Shown here: positions 15,679-24,824 of the stretch, piece after piece
Layout of the letters: the number at the start of each line of letters is the position of its first letter
Position numbering within the stretch: the first letter of the stretch is position 1
DNA from: Deltaproteobacteria bacterium
GTDB taxonomy: Bacteria; Desulfobacterota; GWC2-55-46; DRQE01
NCBI GenBank assembly: GCA_024278765.1
Contig: JAJRSM010000001.1
Location: 1-36,702, forward strand
DNA length: 36,702 nt
Direction of reading: 5' to 3'
The notes under the pieces: generated by a model
What the model was told of the DNA's origin: nothing
What the model saw: the letters and a program-made list of their open reading frames with translations, nothing else
Databases searched by the model: none
Made by a program: the position numbers and the translations under genes

Positions 15679-16500
15679 AACGGCCCCCTTCATCTTATCC
15701 ATAAACTTCCTACTCTTTAGTTCCTTACCTATCTGATGCCTAATAAAGCTCGACATAACACGGTCGCCCTCGCGCGTAAAGTCACGGCCTGGAGTTAGCC
15801 TCATAAGCTTATCCATCGTAAGCTTCGAGGCCGTTGATAAAAACTTTGCCGTCCCTGCTGATACGGGTAGCGCACTGTTAAAACCCGGCACACAGACACC
15901 GCAGACGACCCCGCCCTTGTCCGAATCAAAGTAAAGACGAGAGCTCGCAGTTCCTCCGTCCTGACCTATCTCGTCACGACATATTACACAGCCATCAAGA
16001 TGCGGAAGATAGCCCAGGGCTGCCAGCAACTTGACCTCAAAGAACCTTAACAAGACCTCTCGATCATCGGAGCCACTGCTTTCTTTGACCTTGCTACCGG
16101 TAACCTCACCCAGCTTATCAAAAATTCTTAAAAAACCTACTATTATCGCAAAGACCAATGGATTGCTCTCGCCCTCTTCGGTCATCTCTCCTGCCAATTC
16201 AATGATGTAACAGGCAGAGGCGTAGCTCTCGATATCGGTCTTTACCACTACAAAGCCATCGATCAGGCTCGCGTCATCTATGCGAAGCAGATCGCTCTTG
16301 CCGTTATAAAAGAGCGTCAGCCTTGAGTAACAGAGCGGGTCAATATTACATACAAATCTACGTTTACTCCTGCGTGCGCCCTTTGCAATCGCGCTCTGCT
16401 TACCGCTATCCCTAGAATAAAAAGTAATTATCCTATCGGAATCTCCGTAGTCAATTGTTTTAAGAATTACGCCGTCGCTCTTAAAGCTACCTCTTTTCAT
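15667..16500 (-). CDS. recO: DNA repair protein RecO
   Basis: Recombination mediator of the RecFOR pathway that helps load RecA on SSB-coated DNA. The 277-residue chain has the N-terminal OB-fold (SDGVILKTIDYGDSDRIITFYS, then AKGARRSKRRF), a helical middle, and a C-terminal zinc site with Cys171, Cys174, Cys200 and Cys203 (CVIC and CGVC). The region LLRFFEVKLLAALGYLPHLDGC is typical of the family. Its ATG overlaps the mgtE stop by 4 bp, so the two are probably co-translated. glyQ lies downstream, matching the recO-glyQ order seen in many bacteria. Confidence 0.92.
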   Translation of the reverse strand: MKRGSFKSDGVILKTIDYGDSDRIITFYSRDSGKQSAIAKGARRSKRRFVCNIDPLCYSRLTLFYNGKSDLLRIDDASLIDGFVVVKTDIESYASACYIIELAGEMTEEGESNPLVFAIIVGFLRIFDKLGEVTGSKVKESSGSDDREVLLRFFEVKLLAALGYLPHLDGCVICRDEIGQDGGTASSRLYFDSDKGGVVCGVCVPGFNSALPVSAGTAKFLSTASKLTMDKLMRLTPGRDFTREGDRVMSSFIRHQIGKELKSRKFMDKMKGAVTAF

Positions 16501-17864
16501 AACAAACCTGCCTTAAGAAAGACCGTGGCCAATCCGAGAAAAGTAAAAAAGCCGCCTATATCCGTACAAGCCGTAACAAAGACGCTAGAGGATAGTGCAG
16601 GGTCAACACCGAGCCACTTTAAAAGTAAGGGGATAAAAGACCCACAGACACCTGCTATAACTAGGTTAGCCGTCATAGCCAGAAAGAGCAAAAACCCTAT
16701 CATCAGGCTTGCGCCAAAGAGGTAAGATATAAATGCCGCAAGCACGCCTACGAGCAGGCCGTTGCTTAACCCGACCAAGGCCTCTTTGGCAAGCAGCCTT
16801 CTGGTATGCTCAAGATGGTTCATCTCACCCAGGGCCAGGCCTCGCACCATAACGGTGATGGCCTGAGTAGCGGCGTTTCCGCCAAGCCCGGCGACGACCG
16901 GCATAAAGACGGCGAGTATAACCATAGTCTCAATAGTACCTTGAAAGATCTTTACCACACTTGCCGAGGCAAAGGCCGTCAGGACATTTATGAGAAGCCA
17001 CGGAGCACGTAATTTAAAAGAGCGAAGCGCAGAGTCCATTGACCGTTCTTCGACATTAAGTGACGCAACACGAAAGAAATCCTCAAAGATCTCATCTTCT
17101 ATAACATCAACGACATCATCGATGGTAATCCGCCCAACAACACGATCATCAAGATCGACAACCGGCATACTCAGAAGATCGTAACGACGAAACATCTTTG
17201 CGACCTCTTCCTGATCAACATCGACTGTAACGCGCGTAGCCTCTATATCGGTGATATCCTTTATCACAGTATCCGCATCTGCCAGTATCAGCCTATCCAA
17301 CGGAACCGTCCCAACGAGCCGCCCTTCAACATCAACGGCAAAGACACTGGTAAAGTGATCGACCTCTTTACCCTTCTCCCTGATATCAATGAGGGTATTA
17401 CTAACGGTAGCATCGGCTGAGACTGCGATAAGTTCTGCCTGCATCTTTCCGCCTGCCGTATCGTCCGGATACTTCAGTAGCTCTCTGATGGCCTCGCTCT
17501 CTTCAAAGTCCATGCCAGCAAGGACCTTTCGAGCATCGTCCGCGTCCATCTCTCCGACAAGATCGGCGACGTCATCTGTCTCCATGCCCTCGACGAGTTC
17601 GCCAAGCTCTACGTGAGAAACAGAATCAACGAGCAGTTCGCGCAACTCCCCTTCCATCTCCAGCAGAGTCTCCGCGCTGACCTCATTTGGCAGAAGCCTG
17701 AAAATCTCTAGAATCTCTGAGTCGTCGATCTTCAGACCATCGAGGGCCGTAGCAATATCGGTTGGATGTAGCTCTTCCAGTAGACGTGCGACAGCATTAA
17801 GATCTCCACTCTCGCAGAGTTCAGTTAGCTCGTCATACGGTATGTTAATATGCTCTGAGGCCAT
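16497..17864 (-). CDS. mgtE: MgtE-family magnesium transporter
   Basis: Inner-membrane Mg2+ channel of 455 residues. An acidic N-domain made of helical repeats (about 1-130, with DDVADLVGEMDADDARKVLAGM) is followed by two CBS domains (TVSNTLIDIREKG... and ...DRVVGRITIDDVVDVIEDE), a connecting helix and five transmembrane segments. The conserved pore aspartate lies in the last-helix motif TACTDIGGFFTFLGLA. Cytoplasmic Mg2+ binding by the acidic and CBS domains is known to close the family's pore. The start at 17864 gives a normal N-terminus. It overlaps recO by 4 bp and seems to be first in mgtE-recO-glyQ. Confidence 0.95.
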   Translation of the reverse strand: MASEHINIPYDELTELCESGDLNAVARLLEELHPTDIATALDGLKIDDSEILEIFRLLPNEVSAETLLEMEGELRELLVDSVSHVELGELVEGMETDDVADLVGEMDADDARKVLAGMDFEESEAIRELLKYPDDTAGGKMQAELIAVSADATVSNTLIDIREKGKEVDHFTSVFAVDVEGRLVGTVPLDRLILADADTVIKDITDIEATRVTVDVDQEEVAKMFRRYDLLSMPVVDLDDRVVGRITIDDVVDVIEDEIFEDFFRVASLNVEERSMDSALRSFKLRAPWLLINVLTAFASASVVKIFQGTIETMVILAVFMPVVAGLGGNAATQAITVMVRGLALGEMNHLEHTRRLLAKEALVGLSNGLLVGVLAAFISYLFGASLMIGFLLFLAMTANLVIAGVCGSFIPLLLKWLGVDPALSSSVFVTACTDIGGFFTFLGLATVFLKAGLL

Positions 17865-18027
17865 AAGGACACCACGGGTAAAGAAGATACAGGTATACCA
17901 ATCAGTTTTAGTCTAGAAGTTATCTTTTTATTAGTAACACAGAAAAAAGACAAGTCAATATAATATGGCGATGATTATAGCAAATAAGCTGTCTTTAGGC
18001 AGATTACAGGAAAGCCCTCACAGATAC

Positions 18028-18071
18028 TAAAAAACCGTCCAAGGCGGTACTGGACCAACTCGGACGGTTAT
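18028..18071 (-). terminator. Intrinsic terminator after the universal stress protein gene
   Basis: On the minus strand AACCGTCC...GGACGGTT forms an 8-bp stem (18062-18069 with 18033-18040), followed by TTTTTTAG. The loop can pair further (TGGTCC...). It lies 12 bp beyond the usp stop codon. Confidence 0.75.
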
Positions 18072-18080
18072 TGATAAAGA

Positions 18081-18917
18081 CTATCTTTCGATAAAGAACG
18101 GACCTTCTACGGCCCTGATCATATGCTCGGTAGTGCTACCAAGGACGATCTTAAGTATTCCGCCGTGACTTGACCCGCCCATAAATACCAGGTCATGGCC
18201 GTTATCCTTACAAAAGTTCTCGATTAATGCGGGCGCGTCATTACCGGTAAGGCGCTTGAACTCGACCTTAACGCCGTAGGGCTCAAGGTAATGCTCTGCC
18301 TCGGAGAGCAGTGTATCCCCCTCAATACCTTCTGCAACAGTAACAACGGTTAGGGGAAGCCCGGTGGCCTTTACAAACTCTGCGGCCGACTGCATGGCCT
18401 TTGACGAATTACTGCGTGCGTCATAACAAAGAAGCGGTCTGGTCGGGACCTTAAAGGTCTTCGGTGCAATAAAGACGGGTTCCTCGGATTTACGTACTAC
18501 ACCCTCGGCGACAGACCCCATCAGGCCGTGCTCAAACTTTGCATTTATCCCGGCTCTGCCCATAACGACCAGATCAGCAAGCCTTGCCTTCTCGCATATC
18601 TCGCTTGATACGATCCCGTAAGCACGCACAATGTCGGCCTTCAGACCAGCCTTGCCGGCCTCTTCCTTAAAGTCATCCAGAAAGCCCTGACCGTTATCCT
18701 CTAAGACCTTCTTTATCTCCGAAGAAAAATTATTAAAAGGCTCAAATCCCAGAGAGCCCGACAAATCGTGGATCAAGGGGCCTTCAAGAGCAACCAAATC
18801 AACGACATGTACGCCGGTAAGTCTTGCGCCAAAGCCCTTTGCCATCCAGAAGGCAAACTCGGCAGCACTCCTTGCATTCTCCGAACCATCAACTGCGACT
18901 AATATATTTTTTATCAA
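18081..18917 (-). CDS. Universal stress protein with two tandem Usp domains
   Basis: The 278-residue protein is a fusion of two UspA domains. Domain 1 (about 1-150) begins IKNILVAVDGSENARSAAEF and has the nucleotide-loop segment VVMGRAGINAKFEHGLMGSVAEGVV. Domain 2 begins RPLLCYDARSNSSKAMQSAAEF and ends FMGGSSHGGILKIVLGSTTEHMIRA. The glycine-rich G-x2-G-x(8-10)-G-S loops suggest ATP binding in both halves, though spacing departs slightly from consensus. It is cytoplasmic. It lies downstream of the Clp-type unfoldase on the same strand, after a 135-bp gap holding a dispersed repeat, and is part of a stress cluster with dnaK. Confidence 0.9.
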   Translation of the reverse strand: MIKNILVAVDGSENARSAAEFAFWMAKGFGARLTGVHVVDLVALEGPLIHDLSGSLGFEPFNNFSSEIKKVLEDNGQGFLDDFKEEAGKAGLKADIVRAYGIVSSEICEKARLADLVVMGRAGINAKFEHGLMGSVAEGVVRKSEEPVFIAPKTFKVPTRPLLCYDARSNSSKAMQSAAEFVKATGLPLTVVTVAEGIEGDTLLSEAEHYLEPYGVKVEFKRLTGNDAPALIENFCKDNGHDLVFMGGSSHGGILKIVLGSTTEHMIRAVEGPFFIER

Positions 18918-18963
18918 GACTCCTCCTTAAACTATTTTTATAATTTATTACAACAGACAGACA

Positions 18964-19020
18964 AGATTGCTTCGTAGCAGACCACGTCGCTATGCTCGTG
19001 GCTTCGACTCCTTACAATAA
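18964..19020 (-). repeat. Dispersed GAAGCAATCT-type repeat, reverse orientation
   Basis: In the gap between the clp-like gene and usp. It begins AGATTGCTTCGTAGCAG and ends CTTACAATAA, with an internal CCACG...CGTGG hairpin. It is the same family as at 11946-11997. Confidence 0.5.
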
Positions 19021-19052
19021 CAACTTGACTAAAGACAAATCACCTAACCCAA

Positions 19053-21323
19053 CTATGTCGTCGCCAGTGTTCCGGCCTCTACGCATATCTCTCCTTCACA
19101 AAGATCAACGGTAAAGAGTTCACCTTCCTTCCATTTAAGGGTTACCGGCACCTTGATCTCGTCATCCAAGGCACGCTTTAAGAACCTTGCCCCGTACTTA
19201 GGACTATACCCCTTCTCAACCAGGAAGGTCATCGCAGCCTCGGTTATAACCAGATCCTTACCCTGGCCCTGCATATTCTTCCTTATGGTATTAAGATAAA
19301 GCTCTGCAATCGCTGCAACCTCTTTTTCGGTCAGCGGAGTAAAGACGATTATATCATCGATACGGTTTATGAACTCAGGGCTGAAGGAATCTTCGACCTT
19401 CTTCATTATGTTATCCTTAAGCTCTGCCGTCTTCTGCCCATCCGGCATAAAGCCCAGAGGTTTTACATATTTCTTAAATTCATCGGCACCGAGGTTGCTT
19501 GTCATGATAATCACGGCATCACTGAAGTAGACGCGTTTGCCACGCCCGTCCGAGAGCCAGCCCTCGTCAAAGACCTGCAAAAAGAGATTAAGCACATTCG
19601 GATGCGCCTTCTCCATCTCATCTAGCAACAAGACCGAATAAGGATTATCTTTTATCTGATTGGTAAGCACCCCCCCTCGCTCAGAGCCGACTATCCCCCG
19701 AGGCATTCCAATAAGCTTATCTATACCAACACCACCGTCTTTATACTCGCTCATATCTACACGGATCATCTTTTTTTCATCGCCAAAGAGCTGCTCGGCA
19801 AGAGCCTTTGCAAGCTCGGTCTTACCGACTCCGGTAGGGCCGAGAAAGAGCAAGACGCCATCTGGTTTAGAAAAATTCTCTTTAAGCGGGCCTTTGTTAA
19901 GCCTGAGCCGCTTTGCCAGAGCATCTATAGCCTCGCGCTGACCAACGAGTCTTTTGCCAAGCTCTTCTTCAATATCTTGGAAACGCTCGGTCGTATCTCT
20001 GAAGATCATATCCCTGGGAATCTTTGTCTCCTGGCTTATAACCTCAATAACATCACGCCCTTCTACCTCACGCTCCGGAGTATGGATCTCTACCTTCACG
20101 CACGCCGTATCCAGCCATCCAATGACTTTATCGGGCAGCTTCAGACTCCTGACATAACGCTGGCTCATCTCTAGGGCCGTCTCTATGGCATCATCACTGA
20201 GCTTGACCGAGTAATTGCCCTCTAGCCTTTTTCTAAGGCCGTAGAGGATATTTCTAGTATCATCAAGGGTCGGCTCTTCGACGATTACGGTACGAAACCT
20301 CCTTGCAAGGGCCTCGTCATCAGCGATATGCTGCTTATACTCCGATAAGGTCGTCGCCCCTACTATCTGGAGCTCTCCTCTTGCCAGATGCGACTTAAAG
20401 ATATTGGCGGCATCCGATGGCACTCCCATCGCACTGCCAGCGCCGATTAATGTATGCGCCTCATCGATAAAGAAGATAATATTCTGCTTCTCCTTTACTT
20501 CCTTTATTATCTTCTCTATCCTGTCCTCAAACATGCCGCGAAAGATCGTTCCGGCAACGATAGAGTTCATCTGTAGATTTACGACCTGCTTACCTCTGAG
20601 CCTCTTAGGGACCTTCTCGGGCTCAAGCTCAATGGTACGGGCCAGCCCCTCGGCTACAGCCGTCTTACCAACGCCCGGCTCGCCAAGCAACATAACCGAA
20701 TTGCTACGCTCAACATGGCAGAGAATCTCCATAACCTGCTGGATCTCTTTATCCCTACCTATAATAGGAGGGATCTTGTCGAAGCGGGCAAGCTTATTGA
20801 GATTTACGGCAAAGTGCTTAAGATTTGGAGGCAGCTCGTATTTTTTCTTAATCTCTTCGTCCATTTCTTCCTTTGTCCTCACCCTAGCAGTTACCCTTCT
20901 CATTACATAGTCGGCATCAAGGCCGAAGCTACGAAATATTCTTGAAGGTAGACTATGATTCTCTTGGAATATTGCCATAAAGAGGTCGGTAGAATCGACT
21001 TCATCCCTACCCCACCTCTTCGCTTCTGCGCGCGCTAACTTAAATAAATTTTTAGTGGAAGACGGTATCTTTAGATCAACTCCGATATACTGACGGGAGA
21101 CAGTGAGGTGCTCGTCTAGAAAATTAAGGACCTGGTTTGTATCAAGGTTAAGGTCCTGCATCGTATCGCCAAAAAACTTTTCTTCGACACTGGCAAAACC
21201 CAGGAAAATATGCTCAACACCTAAGTAATAGTGCTGACGCTCCGTACTTTCTTCAATAGCGCAGTCCAGCACCTGCTCAGCAGATGCGGTTAGCCCTTTT
21301 CTTAACTCCTCGATCTCGCTCAT
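19053..21323 (-). CDS. ClpA/ClpC-type AAA+ unfoldase with atypical pore loop
   Basis: A 756-residue HSP100 protein: an N-terminal Clp-N-like helical domain (about 1-145), a first AAA+ domain with Walker A GEPGVGKT (214-221) and Walker B IIFFIDEAH (282-290), and a second with Walker A GPTGVGKT (495-502) and Walker B VLLLDE (564-569). No long ClpB-type coiled-coil middle domain is present, so it is closer to ClpA/ClpC. After TSNLGADEF the LGF at 623-625 aligns with the VGF/IGL loop by which ClpC/ClpA bind ClpP. Pore loop 1 reads IFRG, keeping an aromatic. Pore loop 2 reads GIVG instead of the usual GYVG, so the substrate-gripping Tyr is Ile. clpP and clpS are not adjacent. It sits between a DnaJ-like gene and a usp gene. 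Confidence 0.88.
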   Translation of the reverse strand: MSEIEELRKGLTASAEQVLDCAIEESTERQHYYLGVEHIFLGFASVEEKFFGDTMQDLNLDTNQVLNFLDEHLTVSRQYIGVDLKIPSSTKNLFKLARAEAKRWGRDEVDSTDLFMAIFQENHSLPSRIFRSFGLDADYVMRRVTARVRTKEEMDEEIKKKYELPPNLKHFAVNLNKLARFDKIPPIIGRDKEIQQVMEILCHVERSNSVMLLGEPGVGKTAVAEGLARTIELEPEKVPKRLRGKQVVNLQMNSIVAGTIFRGMFEDRIEKIIKEVKEKQNIIFFIDEAHTLIGAGSAMGVPSDAANIFKSHLARGELQIVGATTLSEYKQHIADDEALARRFRTVIVEEPTLDDTRNILYGLRKRLEGNYSVKLSDDAIETALEMSQRYVRSLKLPDKVIGWLDTACVKVEIHTPEREVEGRDVIEVISQETKIPRDMIFRDTTERFQDIEEELGKRLVGQREAIDALAKRLRLNKGPLKENFSKPDGVLLFLGPTGVGKTELAKALAEQLFGDEKKMIRVDMSEYKDGGVGIDKLIGMPRGIVGSERGGVLTNQIKDNPYSVLLLDEMEKAHPNVLNLFLQVFDEGWLSDGRGKRVYFSDAVIIMTSNLGADEFKKYVKPLGFMPDGQKTAELKDNIMKKVEDSFSPEFINRIDDIIVFTPLTEKEVAAIAELYLNTIRKNMQGQGKDLVITEAAMTFLVEKGYSPKYGARFLKRALDDEIKVPVTLKWKEGELFTVDLCEGEICVEAGTLATT

Positions 21324-21417
21324 ATACCAGCCTCTCTCAGGGGCAGACGCCCAAGACGATCAGGGGCAAAACAACTACAATAACGACATTAACCAATACT
21401 TTCCCTATACTTAGACT

Positions 21418-22428
21418 TTACCACAATTTACACCTGGGTTCATAGGGATTTATTCTATCTAGTTCTTCAAGCAAACGTTTTGTCTCATCGTCTACCTTAC
21501 TGGGCACAACAACCTTGATCTCCAAATACTGATTGCCCCTGCCGTGGCCCGTGCCATGCACCTTTGGTGCGCCCTTACCCTTTATGCGCAGCTTAGTGCC
21601 ACTCTGCGTACATGGGGCGATCTTTATCTTCGTATTTACCCCGTCTATCGTCGGCACCTCGATGGTCGCTCCCAGTATAGCCTCTTTTATCGTTATCGGC
21701 ACCTCAAGGTAGATATCATTTACAGATCGCTTAAAGTATTTATGCTTCTTAAGATGGACCTTTATATAAAGGTCTCCGGCCGGTCCACCGTTACGCCCCG
21801 CCCCGCCCCTGCCGATAACCCTGACACGATCACCATCACCGGTACCTGCCGGTATCTTCACCTTAATACGCTCGGTCCCCATACCGCTTTTAAGTGTTAA
21901 CTCGACCTCTGTACCATTAAGCGCGTGATGGAAATCTATATTTACGAGATGCTCATTATCCTTGCCCCTTGAAGGCGGCTGAGGCCCCGGCCCTTGCCCG
22001 CTCATACGCCCGAAGATATCACCGAAGATATCATCCATACCGCCAGAGGCGTACTCGGAGTAATCAAAGCCGCCACCCTGAGGACCACCCTGAGGACCAC
22101 CCTGAGGACCGCCCTGAGGACCGCCCTGAGGACCGCCCTGCGGGCCACCCGCGCCAGGAGGGCCGCAGGGACCTCCATGACCACCGTGGCCAGGACCACC
22201 ACCTGCAAAGGGGTTATTACCTCCCATATCATAATTGCGGCGTTTGTCCTGATCACTCAGAACGTCGTAAGCCTCATTGACATTTTTAAAGTGGGCCTCG
22301 GCCCTTTCATTGTTGGGATTAATATCTGGATGGTACTTCTTGGCAAGTTTTCGGTAAGCCTTTTTTATCTCACTGGCTGATGCGCCCCGCTCAACACCAA
22401 GTATCTCGTAAAAGTCTTTTTTAGCCAT
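21418..22428 (-). CDS. DnaJ-like Hsp40 co-chaperone without zinc finger (CbpA type)
   Basis: The 336-residue protein has an N-terminal J domain (about 1-68) with the HPD motif at 33-35, which stimulates DnaK ATPase. A Gly/Pro/Gln linker follows, then directly the DnaJ C-terminal peptide-binding domains ([21 protein letters not shown] onward). No CxxCxGxG zinc repeats are present, so it is class B/CbpA-like rather than classical DnaJ. The linker contains six tandem GGPQ units. It lies 93 bp downstream of dnaK on the same strand, so DnaK is its likely partner. The ribosome-binding site is weak (GCGGAATAT). grpE is not in the window. Confidence 0.9.
   Translation of the reverse strand: MAKKDFYEILGVERGASASEIKKAYRKLAKKYHPDINPNNERAEAHFKNVNEAYDVLSDQDKRRNYDMGGNNPFAGGGPGHGGHGGPCGPPGAGGPQGGPQGGPQGGPQGGPQGGPQGGGFDYSEYASGGMDDIFGDIFGRMSGQGPGPQPPSRGKDNEHLVNIDFHHALNGTEVELTLKSGMGTERIKVKIPAGTGDGDRVRVIGRGGAGRNGGPAGDLYIKVHLKKHKYFKRSVNDIYLEVPITIKEAILGATIEVPTIDGVNTKIKIAPCTQSGTKLRIKGKGAPKVHGTGHGRGNQYLEIKVVVPSKVDDETKRLLEELDRINPYEPRCKLW
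22073..22150 (-). repeat. 12-bp tandem repeat inside the DnaJ-like gene
   Basis: About six near-identical copies of a 12-bp unit (plus strand CCCTGAGGACCA or CCCTGAGGACCG) encode GGPQ repeats in the glycine-rich linker. Only third positions vary. Being a multiple of 3 bp, copy-number changes would keep the frame and alter linker length. Confidence 0.85.
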
Positions 22429-22454
22429 TATATTCCGCTACCGCGCTAAGTAGT

Positions 22455-22487
22455 GCGCGGCATACGGCAGAGTGCCGTATGCCGCGC
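22455..22487 (-). other. Perfect 15-bp hairpin between dnaK and the DnaJ-like gene
   Basis: GCGCGGCATACGGCA pairs exactly with TGCCGTATGCCGCGC around a GAG loop. It lies between the dnaK stop and the DnaJ-like start. There is no adjacent T-run, so it is not a standard terminator. A transcript-stabilising or processing hairpin that sets the DnaK to DnaJ ratio is plausible. Confidence 0.75.
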
Positions 22488-22521
22488 CTAGTACTTGTGC
22501 GTCTTATTTTATTTTATACTA

Positions 22522-24495
22522 TTAGATTCCGGCAGGATCTCCGCTGCCATTGCCTTCTTCCTTCTTAGCTTCTTCTGGCTTAGCGTCTTCCTCTACCACC
22601 TCGGCATCAACTACCTCGACATCCTCAGTAGCACCAGTCTCTGCACCGGCCTCATTAGCCGCACCTTGAGCCTCGGCAGCTGCCGCCTCGCTGCTCTGTT
22701 TATATAGAGTCTCTGCGACCTTATGAGAGGCCGTAGTAAGGGCTTCAGTGGCCTTTTTAAGCTCTTCCATATCATCGGAAGCAAGGACCTTCTTTGCCTC
22801 TTCTATGGCGTCCTCTACGGCCTTTGCCTCATCCTCAGGTATCTTATCCTTATTGTCATCGATTGTCTTACGCGTAGAGTATACTAGTGAATCAAGCCTG
22901 TTACGCTCCTCGATAAGTTCTTTTTTCTTTTTATCATCTTCCTCATGGCCCTCTGCGTCCTTGACCATACCCTCGACCTCATCCTTACTAAGCCCACTTG
23001 AGGCTGTAATCGTAATCTTCTGCTCCGTATTTGTAGCCTTATCCTTTGCCGATACATTCAGTATTCCGTTTGCATCGATATCAAAGGTAACCTCTACCTG
23101 AGGTACACCTCTAGGGGCAGCTGGGATGCCTTCCAGATGAAACCTGCCGAGTGTACGGTTATCAGCGGCCATGCTACGCTCGCCCTGGATAATATGTATC
23201 TCAACCTGCGTCTGGTTATCAGCAGCAGTTGTAAAGGTCTCCTGCTTCTTAGAAGGAATAGTCGTATTCCTAGGGATAAGGGCTGTCATAACGCTGCCCA
23301 TAGTCTCTAAACCGAGCGAGAGCGGAGTAACATCCAAAAGCACGACATCACTTACGTCGCCAGCAAGAACTCCGGCCTGAATGGCAGCACCGACGGCTAC
23401 GACCTCGTCAGGGTTAACACCTTTATGCGGCTCTTGACCAAATAGCTCGGTTACGAGCTGCTGGATGGCAGGGACTCTTGTCATACCACCGACCATAACA
23501 ACCTGATCGATATCAGATGGCTTAAGACCGGCATCGGCCATTGCCTGCTCACACGGCTTACGGCTTCTGGTTACGAGATCAAGGGTTAACTGATCAAGCT
23601 TTGCACGTGATAGTCTCAAGGCCATGTGCTTCGGGCCACTTGAATCGGCTGAGATAAATGGCAGATTGATCTCGGTCTCCATTGTCGTAGAGAGCTCGAT
23701 CTTTGCCTTCTCTGCTGCTTCCTTAAGCCTCTGTAGAGCCATGTTATCATTGGCGAGATCAACTCCCTGATCCTTCTTAAATTCTTCAATTAACCACTCG
23801 ATTATACGCTGGTCAAAGTTGTCTCCGCCAAGATGCGTATCGCCGTTTGTGGCCTTTACCTCAAAGACACCCTCGCCGACTTCAAGGATAGATACGTCAA
23901 ATGTACCGCCACCAAAGTCATAGACAACGATCATCTCATCGCCCTTTTTATCCAGCCCGTATGCAAGGCTCGATGCCGTTGGCTCGTTTATGATCCTCTT
24001 CACATCAAGGCCTGCAATCTTACCGGCATCTTTAGTAGCCTGACGCTGAGCGTCATTAAAGTAAGCAGGCACGGTAATAACGGCCTCTGTTACTGTCTCA
24101 CCAAGATAGGCCTCAGCTGCCCTCTTAAGTTTCTGCAGGATTGTAGCAGAGACCTCCGGGGGTAGAAAATCCTTACCCATATTCTTGGACCTTACAACAG
24201 CCCTGCCCTTGCTATCCGCCTCGACATGATAAGGCACCATCTTCATCTCTTCATTTACCTCATCGAACTTACGTCCCATGAACCTCTTTATCGAGAAGAC
24301 CGTATCCTCAGGGTTTGTAACGGCCTGGCGCTTTGCCACCTGACCGGCAATTATTTCCTTTTCCTTTGTAAAGGCCACGACCGAAGGTGTGGTGCGATTA
24401 CCCTCTTCATTTACTATAACCTTTGGCTCGCCGCCCTCCATAACTGCTACGACCGAGTTCGTAGTCCCAAGATCAATTCCTATTATCTTACCCAT
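22522..24495 (-). CDS. dnaK: Chaperone DnaK (Hsp70)
   Basis: ATP-dependent chaperone, 657 residues. The nucleotide-binding domain starts [21 protein letters not shown] and has [34 protein letters not shown] and [17 protein letters not shown]. The [13 protein letters not shown] segment precedes the substrate-binding domain, and a helical lid follows, ending in a Glu/Ala-rich disordered tail. The start at 24495 (MGKIIG) is preceded by GGAGG. It heads a minus-strand chaperone group with the DnaJ-like gene and the Clp-type unfoldase. Confidence 0.98.
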   Translation of the reverse strand: MGKIIGIDLGTTNSVVAVMEGGEPKVIVNEEGNRTTPSVVAFTKEKEIIAGQVAKRQAVTNPEDTVFSIKRFMGRKFDEVNEEMKMVPYHVEADSKGRAVVRSKNMGKDFLPPEVSATILQKLKRAAEAYLGETVTEAVITVPAYFNDAQRQATKDAGKIAGLDVKRIINEPTASSLAYGLDKKGDEMIVVYDFGGGTFDVSILEVGEGVFEVKATNGDTHLGGDNFDQRIIEWLIEEFKKDQGVDLANDNMALQRLKEAAEKAKIELSTTMETEINLPFISADSSGPKHMALRLSRAKLDQLTLDLVTRSRKPCEQAMADAGLKPSDIDQVVMVGGMTRVPAIQQLVTELFGQEPHKGVNPDEVVAVGAAIQAGVLAGDVSDVVLLDVTPLSLGLETMGSVMTALIPRNTTIPSKKQETFTTAADNQTQVEIHIIQGERSMAADNRTLGRFHLEGIPAAPRGVPQVEVTFDIDANGILNVSAKDKATNTEQKITITASSGLSKDEVEGMVKDAEGHEEDDKKKKELIEERNRLDSLVYSTRKTIDDNKDKIPEDEAKAVEDAIEEAKKVLASDDMEELKKATEALTTASHKVAETLYKQSSEAAAAEAQGAANEAGAETGATEDVEVVDAEVVEEDAKPEEAKKEEGNGSGDPAGI

Positions 24496-24628
24496 CTCTT
24501 AAGTACCTCCACCTTTATTGTACGACCGTGGCCTTAATGCACGACGTATCTGTAATTTTATAATATATAAGTTACTAAAAACTATGCTAAATCTCACAGG
24601 TTCACTGCCCGCTTGCCTCTATAAAGCT

Positions 24629-24657
24629 AATATAGGTACGGTACTGTGCGGTGTCAA
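24629..24657 (-). promoter_or_regulatory. Candidate dnaK promoter
   Basis: On the minus strand TTGACA (24657-24652) and TATATT (24634-24629) are 17 nt apart. The -35 box is preceded by CCCTCCCC, and the -10 is preceded by ACC. The core matches housekeeping sigma; a CTTGA core is shared with sigma-32 promoters, so heat-shock control cannot be excluded. No CIRCE element (TTAGCACTC-N9-GAGTGCTAA) is seen. It would give an untranslated leader of about 130 nt. Confidence 0.6.
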
Positions 24658-24669
24658 GGGGAGGGAGGC

Positions 24670-24690
24670 CGAAAAAAGGCTCTTTTTTCG
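24670..24690 (-). other. Perfect AT-rich palindrome upstream of the dnaK promoter
   Basis: CGAAAAAAG-GCT-CTTTTTTCG, a perfect 9-bp inverted repeat lying about 13 bp upstream of the dnaK -35 box. It could be a regulator-binding site or part of a second terminator for the act operon. Confidence 0.4.
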
Positions 24691-24712
24691 AGTTTTTCAT
24701 GAATTTTCTTCT

Positions 24713-24748
24713 TAAATAAAAGAGGCGAGCCTTAGGCTCGCCTCTTGA
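24713..24748 (-). terminator. Intrinsic terminator of the act operon
   Basis: AAGAGGCGAGCC-TTA-GGCTCGCCTCTT is a perfect 12-bp stem with a 3-nt loop. On the minus strand it is followed by TTTATTTAAG. It lies about 80 bp beyond the actF stop and upstream of the dnaK promoter. Confidence 0.85.
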
Positions 24749-24824
24749 AGACAAATACATGAATTTTCTAAGATATTAAAACCTTATCACACCCGCCCGT
24801 AGGGCAACCAACAACCTACCCTAG

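Noticed and set aside
20404-20910. 168-codon frame antisense to the Clp-type gene
   Set aside because: Serine/isoleucine-rich mirror of a strongly conserved AAA+ domain; no start signal.
21969-22380. Overlapping frames antisense to the DnaJ-like gene (HPEDHPED and LRTTLRT repeats)
   Set aside because: These are readings of the 12-bp tandem repeat in other frames and have no independent support.
22748-23380. Serine-rich frames antisense to dnaK
   Set aside because: Shadows of dnaK; hydrophobic-serine composition is typical of the complement of an acidic helical coding region.
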